Shown here piece after piece: positions 16,107-25,183 of a stretch of DNA of 64,000 nucleotides; within the stretch, counting starts at the first letter, position 1; each line of letters starts with the position of its first letter. The notes beneath the pieces are model-generated. The model saw nothing but the letters and a program-made list of their open reading frames with translations. It was not told the DNA's origin and searched no databases. Origin of the DNA: Halosimplex halophilum (GTDB lineage: Archaea; Halobacteriota; Halobacteria; Halobacteriales; Haloarculaceae); assembly GCF_004698125.1 (NCBI RefSeq), contig NZ_SRHV01000005.1, positions 62,001 to 126,000 of the forward strand. The letters run 5' to 3'. A program made the translations under genes and the position numbers.

Positions 16107-17098
16107 GACAGTTCCCTGTGCGCGATGTCGATGTTCGTCTCGTAGGACACCGTCGCCGAGTGATAGCGGTACCTGACGCGGGCGCCGAACAGCACCGGCT
16201 CCGCCGACGAACGGGACCCGGCGTCGAACTTGTCGCTGAGCGACGGCGACCCGCTGGACGGTGGCTCGTCGACGATCATCCAGTACTTCCCGAATATCTT
16301 GTGGCTCCGGGTGAAGTTGACCGTGTACTCGTGGCGACCGGGATCGATCGGGTCGAGCGCGTCGCAGTCGTCCCCGTCGACTGTGCCGTTGTGGACGTGG
16401 ATCGTCGCCGAGTTCGTGGCGGCGACCGACCCCGTCTGGCACTTCCTGATGACCCCCTCCGGACTCCGCGTCCTGATCACCAGCGGGTCACTCAGGCTGA
16501 AGTCCTGGTAGATCGTAACGCTCCAGTTCCCGCCGGCGGCTGCCGGCGTCTCGAAACTCATGTTGAACGCGTTCTCCGGCTGGACGGTCGCGGCGGCGAT
16601 GTCGGTGACGACCAGCGTGAGGTTTCGCACCTCGACGCGTTTCGCCGGATACCAGTAGTCCGCCCCGCCGGTCGCGCCTCCGGCCGGCTGTTCGAACGTG
16701 AACCCGGTCTGTTCCTGTTTGATCCGCGTCCCCTCGATGAACTCCGCGCCGCTCGCCTCCATCGTCGCGTTGACCATCCGCCCGCGCCGGGCGTAGTGGC
16801 TCGTCGTCTCGTTGCCCACCTGCGTGACGACCGCCTCGAACGGCGCCTCGCGGTTGCCGGCGGAGTAGTTCTCGAAGACGAACCGGAACTGCCTGGTCAG
16901 GGCGGTGTCGAGCGACTCCCGGATCGCGACCGCGTCGTTGCCCCGGACGATGTCGTCCTCCTGGCTCGCGAGCGTCGTGGTGTAGCTGCTCGACGTGAGG
17001 ACGAGCGTCAGTCCGATGAGCGCGACCGCCAGCACGAACGCGCCGGCCAGCAGGAGCTGTGCGCGCCTGTCCCGGTCGGCGGCGCTCAGGTCTGCCAC
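16103..17098 (-). CDS. Pilin-like membrane-anchored extracellular protein
   Basis: 331 residues. RDRRAQLLLAGAFVLAVAL is a class III-type signal with Ala at the cleavage site, and the hydrophobic helix reaches about residue 35. The long extracytoplasmic domain has many sequons (ENYSAGN, GNETTSH, NATMEAS, NLTLV, NMSFE, NWSVT, NGTV, NFTRS). Two cysteines (CQTGSV, DDCDALD) could form a disulfide. The N-terminal pattern matches haloarchaeal DUF7261-type proteins, which always sit in pilin-like clusters. It overlaps both neighbours (13 and 4 bases). Confidence 0.78.
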   Translation of the reverse strand: MADLSAADRDRRAQLLLAGAFVLAVALIGLTLVLTSSSYTTTLASQEDDIVRGNDAVAIRESLDTALTRQFRFVFENYSAGNREAPFEAVVTQVGNETTSHYARRGRMVNATMEASGAEFIEGTRIKQEQTGFTFEQPAGGATGGADYWYPAKRVEVRNLTLVVTDIAAATVQPENAFNMSFETPAAAGGNWSVTIYQDFSLSDPLVIRTRSPEGVIRKCQTGSVAATNSATIHVHNGTVDGDDCDALDPIDPGRHEYTVNFTRSHKIFGKYWMIVDEPPSSGSPSLSDKFDAGSRSSAEPVLFGARVRYRYHSATVSYETNIDIAHRELS

Positions 17099-17682
17099 GC
17101 GACCACCTCCACTTCGAGGACGTTGTAGAGGTGGCCGTCGGCGCTCGTGTCGAGGTCCGCGGCGAAGAAGTCCGAACGCTCCGTCGACGTGCAGAGGTAG
17201 TCCGAGGGGGACGACGGCGACGACGGCGGCGAACAGACGTCGCGGTCGTACAGCGTCACCACCGTCGACGCGCGCACTGCGCCGTCACCGGGCACCCCGT
17301 TGTAGATGAGCCGCGTCCGCTGGCGCCCGTCCGTCGGCGTCCGGTGGTAGATGACGACGTTGACGGTGACCGTCGGCCCGACGCTCTGTTTCAGCGCGGT
17401 CCCGAACGGGTTCGACGGGTACGCTCCGGTGTACCACTGCCCGTCGGCGTCCTCGAAGCCGCTGGTACCCCAGTCGTCGACGAGCGCCGACTGGAGTTCG
17501 CCGGTCTCGGCGGTCTTCGCGAGGGTGCTCTCGATCGTCGAGGCGTCCACGGGCGCCGCCGTCGCGCCGCTGGTCGTCGGCGTGAGAACCGTCGCCTGGA
17601 GCGCGAACGCGATCCCCGCGAGGACGACCAGCGCGGCGAGGATGCCTTCGAGCGCGAACAGCTGTCCGCGTTCGCCCCGCAC
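17086..17682 (-). CDS. Pilin-like protein (DUF7288-type)
   Basis: 198 residues. ERGQLFALEGILAALVVLAG is the signal and hydrophobic helix; the sequence EGILA inside the helix is typical of DUF7288-type pilin-like proteins. Residues 45-90 include TIESTLAKTAETGELQSALVDDW and NPFGTALKQSVG. The C-terminal beta domain has VNVVIYHRTP and TVVTLYDRDVCSPPSSPSSP with a Pro/Ser spacer, ending VLEVEVVAWQT. The second and third genes of the operon overlap by 13 bases, so the products are probably made in fixed ratio. Confidence 0.8.
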   Translation of the reverse strand: MRGERGQLFALEGILAALVVLAGIAFALQATVLTPTTSGATAAPVDASTIESTLAKTAETGELQSALVDDWGTSGFEDADGQWYTGAYPSNPFGTALKQSVGPTVTVNVVIYHRTPTDGRQRTRLIYNGVPGDGAVRASTVVTLYDRDVCSPPSSPSSPSDYLCTSTERSDFFAADLDTSADGHLYNVLEVEVVAWQT

Positions 17683-17683
17683 G

Positions 17684-18250
17684 CTACCACGCCCTCACGA
17701 CGACGAACACGTTCTCTCCCTCGAACTGCGCGAAGCGTTTGACGGTCACGTAGTTCCGGTTTCTGTTCGCGTTCGGTCCCCTCGCCAGTACCGTCCCGCT
17801 CCCGGCCGGGCAGGCCGAGACGCGCACGATGTCCTCGGCGCCCTCGTCCCAGCAGGCGACGTCCATGTGGCCGTTGCCGCCGATGTCCTTCTCGATCGTG
17901 ACGTTGAACGGCTGGTTCACCGCCCCGGCGGTGTCGGCCGCGATCGAATTGCCGGTCCCGAACCCACAACTCACGCCGCCGTCGAAGAAGGCGAGCACGC
18001 AGTGGCGGGCGAGTCCCGGCTGGCCCTCCGAACCCGACAGCGCCGTGTCGGCCAGGTGATCGGCGACCCGCTCGGCGGCCAGGCGGTCCTCGTCGTCGAT
18101 CCCGGAGTCGTCGCTCAGCGAGCCGAACGCCGTCGGCACGAACACGACCACTCCCAGCACGACGACCAGAAAGAGGGTCACGCCGATCGAGAAGTCGAAG
18201 ACTGACTGGCCGCGATCGTCGGCTCCGAGACGGTGCGTGTCCCGATTCAT
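17684..18250 (-). CDS. Pilin-like protein (DUF7287-type), first gene of operon
   Basis: 188 residues from the ATG at 18250. DDRGQSVFDFSIGVTLFLVV is the class III signal plus helix; FDFSIGV is typical of DUF7287-type proteins. Domain residues include FFDGGVSCGFG and VACWDEGAED, suggesting disulfides, and the end FAQFEGENVFVVVRAW. An in-frame ATG at 18349 would add 33 residues; a TATA-like GCTTTATC at 18367-18374 lies 25 nt before that ATG and fits a leaderless start there. Homology favours 18250 and promoter spacing favours 18349. One base separates it from the next gene. Confidence 0.78.
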   Translation of the reverse strand: MNRDTHRLGADDRGQSVFDFSIGVTLFLVVVLGVVVFVPTAFGSLSDDSGIDDEDRLAAERVADHLADTALSGSEGQPGLARHCVLAFFDGGVSCGFGTGNSIAADTAGAVNQPFNVTIEKDIGGNGHMDVACWDEGAEDIVRVSACPAGSGTVLARGPNANRNRNYVTVKRFAQFEGENVFVVVRAW

Positions 18251-18492
18251 CGGTCCCGTGTCCCGAGCGACGACCCCCCTGTGGACCGCGGCCGCGAACG
18301 CCCTCCGCTCGCGGGCGGCCCGAGCCGTCACCCCTGTCGTACCTGACATAGTTTAACACGTTTAGATAAAGCTTGCGCCATCCGTGGGTATGGATGCGTG
18401 TTACTCACGTCGGCCGCCTGGTCGTCCCACCGAGGGCTCGCCGGTCGGACCGCCGTCAGCGCGCTTATGTCCGCCCGCGACAACGGGCGACC

Positions 18493-19503
18493 GTGCAGGA
18501 GTTCGCGTTCGAGCTCGCGCTGTGTGCGCACCTCGAACGGCCGGACCGGGTCGTCGGCCGCCAGCTCGGCGCCGCGGTCCACGGCCGCCGGGTCGCCGAC
18601 GTGTGCCTGGTCGAGCCAGGTCCCGAGTTCGACCGCCGCGCGGCGGTCACGCCCCACACGATCCCGCCGCTGGCGATCGAGAGCGACGCCGGCCCGGGCA
18701 CCGCCCGGCCGGTCGCCGAGGCGTTCGACTGCCACCCAGACCGCGCCCGCGCGGTCGCCGAGCGGGCGGTCGAACTCGGCTTCTTCGAGCGCGAACGCGA
18801 GGGGGCGAGCACGGCGGTCCGGCAGACGGTCCGCTACCCCGAGCAGTGGTTCGACTCGCTGGTCGGGATCGAGAACAAGCCCGACCTCGACCGGCCGGGC
18901 GACCTGCGGGACCAGCTGCGCATCGACGCCTCGCTGGGGCTGTTCGACGAGGTGGTCCTGGCGACGGAGACGTACGTCACCGGCGCGCACCTCAACCGCC
19001 TGCCCGACGCCGTCGGCGTCTGGCGGTTCGACCCCGAGACCGGCGAGCGCGAGGTCGTCCGCGAGCCGGAGCCGCTGGCGACCGACGGACCGGGCATCGA
19101 ACTCCTCGACCGCGAGCCGGGCCGCGCCGAGGTGCGGCCGGTCACCGCCGCCGAGAAGCGCCGCCAGCGCCGTCGCATCGCAGAGCGCGCCTACGGCAAG
19201 GGCTGGCGGACCTACGAGCTGCCCGACTGCGAGCGGTGCGCCCCGAGCGACGCCGAGCCCGCCGACCTCGCCGACGCGCGGCTGCCGTGGTGTGCGTGGA
19301 CTGACGGGCTCGTCCGTCCGGTCGCCGACTGCGGGCCGACGTGTCCGGGGTACGAACCCGTCGACGGCGGCGATAGTGACGGAGACGCGGAGGGGGTCCC
19401 GCCGTCGGAGGGCCCGGAGGCCGTCCGCGCCCGGCGGAGCGCCTGGGAGCCGGACCCCGCGGGCGTCGACCGCCGGCAGGCCGGACTCGACAGGTTTCTG
19501 TGA
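18493..19503 (+). CDS. DUF5787-like haloarchaeal protein
   Basis: 336 residues from a GTG start giving the N-terminus MQEFAFELALCAHLE, the beginning of a conserved haloarchaeal family (DUF5787) of unknown role. Notable parts are ARQL-like GRQLGAAVHG, VCLVEPGPEFDRR, a DE-rich central region with LVGIENKPDL and DASLGLFDEVVLAT (resembling the core of PD-(D/E)XK nuclease folds: E..K and D residues), and a cysteine-rich C-terminal part (DCERCAP, LPWCAWTD, DCGPTCPGYE) that could bind a metal or Fe-S cluster. Nuclease activity is inference only. Its upstream region is shared with the divergent pilin operon. Confidence 0.72.
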   Translation: MQEFAFELALCAHLERPDRVVGRQLGAAVHGRRVADVCLVEPGPEFDRRAAVTPHTIPPLAIESDAGPGTARPVAEAFDCHPDRARAVAERAVELGFFEREREGASTAVRQTVRYPEQWFDSLVGIENKPDLDRPGDLRDQLRIDASLGLFDEVVLATETYVTGAHLNRLPDAVGVWRFDPETGEREVVREPEPLATDGPGIELLDREPGRAEVRPVTAAEKRRQRRRIAERAYGKGWRTYELPDCERCAPSDAEPADLADARLPWCAWTDGLVRPVADCGPTCPGYEPVDGGDSDGDAEGVPPSEGPEAVRARRSAWEPDPAGVDRRQAGLDRFL

Positions 19504-19504
19504 G

Positions 19505-19801
19505 TCACTCGGCGCCGTCGTCGGCCGCGCCGGCGGTCGGGTCGTCGCCGGTCGTGCCGCCGTCGGTCGTGTCGCCGTCGGTCGGGCTGGCGTCGCTCTC
19601 GGCCGACCGCTCGCGCAGGTAGCGGGCCCCGGCGACGTAGACGAGCGTGAATATCAGGACGAACGACGCGGTCTCGGCGGGCGCGACGGCCCCGTCGAGG
19701 ACGAGCTGGACCCCGACGTAGGCGACCGCCGCGACCGCCGCGACGACGACCGTCGCGAGGACCGGCCGCTCGACCGCGATGTCGTCCGACGCCATATTCA
19801 T
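19505..19801 (-). CDS. Small two-helix membrane protein
   Basis: 98 residues, no family recognised. Two hydrophobic segments are visible: LATVVVAAVAAVAYVGVQLV and FVLIFTLVYVAGARYL. A charged RERSAES and a low-complexity Thr/Gly/Asp tail follow. The start is MNMASDD at 19801 or the ATG at 19795; longer in-frame starts add only low-complexity residues. It is convergent with the DUF5787-like gene (one-base gap) and divergent from the carbonic anhydrase-like gene. Confidence 0.65.
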   Translation of the reverse strand: MNMASDDIAVERPVLATVVVAAVAAVAYVGVQLVLDGAVAPAETASFVLIFTLVYVAGARYLRERSAESDASPTDGDTTDGGTTGDDPTAGAADDGAE

Positions 19802-19961
19802 AGCACGTCCCACGGTTTCGATCAGCATAGGTGTGTGGGAGCGCGGCGGAGCGACGGCGTACGCCCGGTCCACACGAAACGGTGGCGGTCGCCGTGTCGC
19901 GGCGGGCCGACTCGCACGGGACGGGCCAAGGGTTTAGACGTGTGAACACGACACACACCAC

Positions 19962-20519
19962 ATGGACAGCCGCGAGTACGCGTTCGAGGGGCAACGGCCG
20001 GAGGTCCACGGGTACGCCCACGTCAGCCGGGAGGCGACGCTGGTCGGCGACGTGACCGTCGGGGCGAACGCGAACGTCTGGCCGGGGGTGGTACTGCGCG
20101 GGGACGTGGGACCGGTCCGCGTCGGTCGCGAGTCGGCGGTCGGCGACAACGCAACCGTCCACGCCTCGGAAGTCGGCGAGAAGGTGATGGTCGGCCACAG
20201 CGCGGTGCTGAACGACACGACCGTCGAGGACGGCGCCCTGGTCGGGTTCAACTCGACGGTCAGCGACGCCGTCATCGGCGCGGGTAGCATCGTCGCGATG
20301 GGCACCGTCGTCCCGCCGGGCTACGAGGTGCCGCCCGAGTCGTTCGTCCGCGGGATGCCCGCCACCGTCACGCCGCTCTCGGAGACGAGCATCGACCCCG
20401 AGGCCGTCTTCGAGGCGTTCAGCTCCGGCGACTACGCCAACCTCGCGGACCGCCACGAGGACCTGTTCGGCGGTCCCGAGGCGGACGGAGGCAGCGACGA
20501 GGGCGGGGACTCGGGGTAG
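19962..20519 (+). CDS. Gamma-class carbonic anhydrase-like hexapeptide protein
   Basis: 185 residues with the left-handed beta-helix hexapeptide repeats of the gamma-CA/YrdA/PaaY family, usually a trimer. Repeats such as VGDVTVGANANVWPGVVLRGD are visible. Zinc-ligand candidates are His in NATVHASEV and His in MVGHSAVLND; the third usual His position, near the start of the HAS motif, should be checked. A C-terminal helix and an acidic Gly/Asp tail follow. It may interconvert CO2 and bicarbonate or act as an acyl-carrier-like scaffold. It starts at an ATG shortly after the plus-strand sequence GTTTAGACG. Confidence 0.85.
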   Translation: MDSREYAFEGQRPEVHGYAHVSREATLVGDVTVGANANVWPGVVLRGDVGPVRVGRESAVGDNATVHASEVGEKVMVGHSAVLNDTTVEDGALVGFNSTVSDAVIGAGSIVAMGTVVPPGYEVPPESFVRGMPATVTPLSETSIDPEAVFEAFSSGDYANLADRHEDLFGGPEADGGSDEGGDSG

Positions 20520-20936
20520 TCACTCCCGTCCGACCGACCGCTCCCGGTCGTCGGCCGGGTCCGCGTCGCGGTCGTCCACGTCGGGACCGGCCGCGTCGAG
20601 GTCGCCAGCCGTCCCGCCCGCGTCCAGTTCCTCGGCGCCGACCAGCCGCTCGACGCGCCGTTCGAACTCGGCGTCGTCGATCTCGCCGCGCGCGTACCGG
20701 GCCTTGAGTTCCGCCAGCGGATCGTCGGAGGCGTCGGACTCGTCGTCCCCGTAGCTGGGCAGCAGCCCGCCGACCTCCTCGGCGAACACGACGAGCAGCG
20801 GCGTCAGCAGGAACCAGCCGACGATGAATATCACGGCCGCGGGAACGATCCCGACGAACAGCGCGGTGAGCAACCCGATCGGGAGCGTGAGGATCGAGAC
20901 GAGGATGCCCACGCCCGCGACGGGATGGTGGACCAT
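20520..20936 (-). CDS. SHOCT-domain membrane protein
   Basis: 138 residues. Two membrane segments (about residues 8-45) contain ILVSILTLPIGLLTALFVG and AAVIFIVGWFLLTPLLVVF. A SHOCT motif follows near residues 70-98 (DPLAELKARYARGEIDDAEF), a short C-terminal oligomerisation-type helix pair. The tail is acidic and low in complexity. The stop abuts the stop of the carbonic anhydrase-like gene. Such proteins are common in halophiles; the role is unknown. Confidence 0.82.
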   Translation of the reverse strand: MVHHPVAGVGILVSILTLPIGLLTALFVGIVPAAVIFIVGWFLLTPLLVVFAEEVGGLLPSYGDDESDASDDPLAELKARYARGEIDDAEFERRVERLVGAEELDAGGTAGDLDAAGPDVDDRDADPADDRERSVGRE

Positions 20937-20999
20937 ACGCCTCGTTGACAGTCAATCGGAAAAAACAGTTCGGTCGTGCGGGCGTCGATCCGCCGGAGA

Positions 21000-21449
21000 T
21001 TAGAGGCCGCTCGTGTTCACCGCGGTCGTCACGTCGCGCCAGTTGCGGACGGTCCAGTAGCCGACGCCGGAGGCGATCATCGCCGCCGACAGCAGGTACA
21101 CCGACAGGTGCGAGGCGACCACGGCGTCGGGGTGGGTCGCCCCGTAGACGACGCCCTCCGTGCCCAGCCCGATCATCACGAAGCCGACGACGCCGACGCC
21201 CGCCGCGGTGACCAGCGCCGGCCGCCCGTAGTACTCGGAGTGTTCGGCCGCCAACAGCGCGGCGACGAACGCGACCGACCCGGCGAGCACGTAGAGGGGC
21301 AGTCGCCCGACCAGCCCCGACGCGTCGCCGGACGCGATCCCGACGATGCCCATGAAGGCCGCTGTCAGCGCGAGCGTCGTCGCGCAGATCAGCGGCCCCG
21401 CCCGTACCAGTACGTCCCGTTCGAGGTGCCCGTTCGCCGACGTAGCCAT
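21000..21449 (-). CDS. Four-helix membrane protein, unknown function
   Basis: 149 residues, family not recognised. Four hydrophobic segments can be seen: GPLICATTLALTAAFMGIVG, YVLAGSVAFVAALLAAEH, VTAAGVGVVGFVMIGLG and HLSVYLLSAAMIASGVGYW, with short charged loops. The ATG at 21449 (MATSANGHLERDV) is preferred over an in-frame ATG six codons earlier. It lies between the SHOCT protein and trpS, divergent from the latter. Confidence 0.65.
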   Translation of the reverse strand: MATSANGHLERDVLVRAGPLICATTLALTAAFMGIVGIASGDASGLVGRLPLYVLAGSVAFVAALLAAEHSEYYGRPALVTAAGVGVVGFVMIGLGTEGVVYGATHPDAVVASHLSVYLLSAAMIASGVGYWTVRNWRDVTTAVNTSGL

Positions 21450-21788
21450 CACTACAACGACGCCCATCTCCCTACAAAAACACCCGTCAGCCGGGCGTCA
21501 GACCCCTGTGAACGCAGTGAAGGGTCCGATCCCGCTTCCCGACCGCCCCGCTCGCCACCCGGCCCGCGTGTCACCTTCGCCCGACGGCTCCGAAACCTAT
21601 TTGCCCGCCAGCCGGCTACTGGCTGGTGATGACGCGGTCCGCTCTCGCGTGGCGCTGGCGCGCGCACCGTTCGAGAGCGGACAGTATCGCGGGCGCGGTC
21701 GGTCGGGCCTAACCCGGCCGGGGCGGTCGCGGTGCTCACTCGTTCTCCCGCACGCTCGCCCGCCAGCCACCGCACACCCACGACACTC
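21450..21788 (+). promoter_or_regulatory. Upstream region of trpS with possible structured leader
   Basis: 339 bases without a gene. A TATA-like CCTATTT near 21596-21602 would start transcription near 21623, giving an unusually long leader of about 165 nt. The leader can form TCCGCTCTC (21638-21646) with GAGAGCGGA (21673-21681), and an imperfect CCAGCC/GGCTGG hairpin lies just upstream. GTGATGA near 21626 resembles a box C, but no box D (CTGA) is in range. The region may regulate trpS or hold a small RNA. Confidence 0.35.
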
Positions 21789-23030
21789 ATGCACGACGAC
21801 AGCGCCACCGACGCACAGTCCGCCGACCACTCCCCCGAAGCCGACCCCGGTCCGACTGCCCCACAGCCAGCCGACCAGTCCGCCGACGAAGACGAGTTCA
21901 CCGTCACGCCCTACGACGTGGCGGGGACGGTCGACTACGACCGCCTGCTGGAGCGGTTCGGCGCCGACCGGCTCACCGACGAGCAGGTCGCCCGGTTCCC
22001 CGACCACCCGATGCTCCGCCGGCGGGTCTTCTACGCCGGCCGCGACGTCGACCGCTACCTCGCCGCCGCCGAGGCCGGCGACACCCACTCGATCGTCACC
22101 GGCGTCGGCCCCTCCGGGCCGATGCACCTGGGCCACGTTCTCGTCTTCTACCTCGCGAAGCGCCTGCAGGCGGAGACGGGAGCGCACGTCTACATCCCGC
22201 TCTCGGACGACGAGAAGTTCTACGCGAAGGACCTCTCGTTCGGCGAGATCGGGGCGGCAACCCGCTCGAACCTGCGTGACCTGCTCGCCGTCGGCTTCGA
22301 CCCCGAGCGCACCCGGGTCGTCGTCGACCGCCTCGACGCCGACGTGCTCTACCCGCAGGCCGCCCGCGTGGCCGCCGACATCACCCAGTCGACCGTCGAC
22401 GCGACCTACGGCGACCCCGACAACGTCGGGCTCTCGTTCTACCCGGCGATGCAGGCCGTCCATCTGCTCCTGCCCCAGCTCGTCCACGGCCGCCACCCGA
22501 CGCTGGTCCCCGTCGCCGTCGACCAGGACCCCCACGTCCGGGTCTGTCGCGACGTGGCCGCCAAGGAGCGGTTCGACGTGGCCAAGCCGGGCGCCCTGCT
22601 CGGGAAGTTCCTCCCCGCGCTCGACGGTCCCGGGAAGATGTCCTCCTCGTCGGACGCGCCGGCCATCGAGTTGACCGACGACCGCGAGACGGTCCGGTCG
22701 AAGATCATGGAGCACGCCCACTCCGGCGGTCGCGTCGATATCGACGAACATCGCGAGCACGGCGGCGACCCGAGCGTCGACGTGGCCTACCAGTACCTCC
22801 ACACGTTCTTCGAACCCGACGACGAGCGAGTCGAGGAACTCGCGGCCGACTACCGCTCGGGCGAGTTGCTCACGGGCGAACTGAAGGGGATCGCCGCCGA
22901 GCGGATCGGCGACTTCCTCGCCGACCACCGGGCGCGCCGCGAGGCGCTCGGCGACCTGGCGACGGCGCTCGAACCGTACCGGCTGACCGACGAGGAGCGG
23001 GCGCGGCTGCGGCCGTCGGTGTTCGCGTAG
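21789..23030 (+). CDS. trpS: Tryptophanyl-tRNA synthetase
   Basis: 413-residue class Ic synthetase of the archaeal/eukaryotic type that charges tRNA-Trp. The HIGH-equivalent is PMHLGHVL and the KMSKS-equivalent KMSSSS, with the family motifs VGPSGPMHLGH, DDEKFYAK, AMQAVH and VAVDQDPHVR. The N-terminal 35 residues are an acidic, Pro/Ala-rich extension typical of halophiles. The ATG at 21789 is used; a GTG at 21732 would add 19 low-complexity residues. Haloarchaea often have two trpS genes; which paralogue this is cannot be told here. Confidence 0.95.
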   Translation: MHDDSATDAQSADHSPEADPGPTAPQPADQSADEDEFTVTPYDVAGTVDYDRLLERFGADRLTDEQVARFPDHPMLRRRVFYAGRDVDRYLAAAEAGDTHSIVTGVGPSGPMHLGHVLVFYLAKRLQAETGAHVYIPLSDDEKFYAKDLSFGEIGAATRSNLRDLLAVGFDPERTRVVVDRLDADVLYPQAARVAADITQSTVDATYGDPDNVGLSFYPAMQAVHLLLPQLVHGRHPTLVPVAVDQDPHVRVCRDVAAKERFDVAKPGALLGKFLPALDGPGKMSSSSDAPAIELTDDRETVRSKIMEHAHSGGRVDIDEHREHGGDPSVDVAYQYLHTFFEPDDERVEELAADYRSGELLTGELKGIAAERIGDFLADHRARREALGDLATALEPYRLTDEERARLRPSVFA

Positions 23031-23040
23031 CCGCGTCGCG

Positions 23041-24261
23041 CTACGTCGCGGCCCGACCGGCCAGATCGACCAGATCCGCCCGCGGCAGGTCGCCGACCAC
23101 CGCGCGCGTCACGCCCTCGTCCTCCCAGACCACGGCCGCGCCGTCGCCGCGCTCGACGTAGGTCGCGTTCGTCCCGGCGACGGTGACGGGCTCACCCTCT
23201 GTCGCGTTCTCCCCCGCGGCGCCCAGCATCGGCAGGTCGTCGGCCGTCGAGACGACGGTCACGTTCGTCTCGCCGGCGTAGGTCTGGGCGGCGACCGTTC
23301 GGCCCGCCCGGGTCACGACGACCGCCTCGTCGAACGCGTAGCCGTCGGCGCCGAGTCGCTGCAGCGTCACGGCTGTCCCGTCCTGTGCGGCGCCGAAGCT
23401 GTCGTACCGTTCCTGTCCGACCGCGTTCACCGACGCGGCGTCGGGCGGCCGGAACGTGCTCCCGTGGACGCTCGCGTTGAACTGCACGCCGTCGAAGGCG
23501 ACGGTCGTCCGGTTGTCGTCGTAGCTGGCGCGCAGCCGGTGGACGCGGTAGTCGTCGGTGTCGACCCACAGCGTCGCTTCCCCTCGGTAGGACTCGTTGG
23601 TCGGCTCGACCCCGACGACGTAGACCTCCGCGCCGTCGAGCGTCGTCGTCTCGCGCACCTCGGCGGTCACGTTCTCGGCGAGCCACGCCGTGACGTTCGC
23701 CGAGCGGTTCCAGTCGTGATTCGCGTTCGCGTAGCTGCCGTTCCAGGCGTGGCTCCCGTTCCAGCTGTGGGTCCCGGTTGCGGTCCAGTTACCGGGCGGG
23801 GCGGTGCCGTCGATGGCGGCGCCGTCGGCGGCCGTCGCCGAGCGGTCCCACGTCGAGCCGTTCCACGCCGAGGCGTTCTCGGGCAACTCCCAGACGCGGG
23901 CGGTGTCGTTCGCGCCGTCGTAGACCCACGCGACCGAGCCGTTCGTGCCGAGGGCGTACTCGCTCCCGTCGTGCGCGGTGCTCAGTTTCGTCCGGTTCGG
24001 CCGGTCGAGGACGAACGAGACGGTCCCCGAGCGCTCGGCGGTGGCGTTGGCGACGGTGACGGTCGCCTCGCCGGTCAGCGTCTCGGCGTTCTCGTAGCGC
24101 TGTTCCACCCGGTCGAGGACCGTCTCGCCGTCGGGCTGGGCGTCGCCGTCGAGGGCGCCGGGAAGCGCGCCCGCCGCGGCCGCGCCGGCGACGGCGACGA
24201 GGGCCACGCCGACCGCCAGCGGCACGGCCCGCGTCGCGAGGGACCCGCGGTCGTCTGTCAT
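23041..24261 (-). CDS. LolA-like secreted lipoprotein-sorting domain protein
   Basis: 406 residues. The N-terminal hydrophobic segment AVPLAVGVALVAVAGAAAAG is a Sec signal or anchor. The domain that follows has the LolA/DUF2092 pattern: VLDRVEQRYENAETLTGEATVTV, GTVSFVLDRPNRTKLS, GSVAWVYDGANDTARVW and, after an Asn/Trp/Ser-rich insert (about residues 130-185), ATLWVDTDDYRVHRLRASY and FRPPDAASV. Many sequons (NAT, NRT, NGS, NWS) suggest surface N-glycosylation. It is divergent from an ABC exporter of the LolCDE/MacB type; a shared role in handling surface lipids or lipoproteins is inferred. Confidence 0.82.
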   Translation of the reverse strand: MTDDRGSLATRAVPLAVGVALVAVAGAAAAGALPGALDGDAQPDGETVLDRVEQRYENAETLTGEATVTVANATAERSGTVSFVLDRPNRTKLSTAHDGSEYALGTNGSVAWVYDGANDTARVWELPENASAWNGSTWDRSATAADGAAIDGTAPPGNWTATGTHSWNGSHAWNGSYANANHDWNRSANVTAWLAENVTAEVRETTTLDGAEVYVVGVEPTNESYRGEATLWVDTDDYRVHRLRASYDDNRTTVAFDGVQFNASVHGSTFRPPDAASVNAVGQERYDSFGAAQDGTAVTLQRLGADGYAFDEAVVVTRAGRTVAAQTYAGETNVTVVSTADDLPMLGAAGENATEGEPVTVAGTNATYVERGDGAAVVWEDEGVTRAVVGDLPRADLVDLAGRAAT

Positions 24262-24364
24262 CGCCGGCGGTTAGGACCGGAGCGGCTTAACGACACGGAC
24301 GGCCCGCGGGGTCGCGGCCGACGACCGGCGAGGGGTTCATTTCCCACCGCCCCCTGGCACGGGT

Positions 24365-25182
<818 letters not shown>

Positions 25183-25183
<1 letters not shown>

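Noticed and set aside
21620-21690. C/D box small RNA before trpS
   Set aside because: A box C-like GTGATGA is present but no CTGA box D or D-prime lies at a suitable distance.
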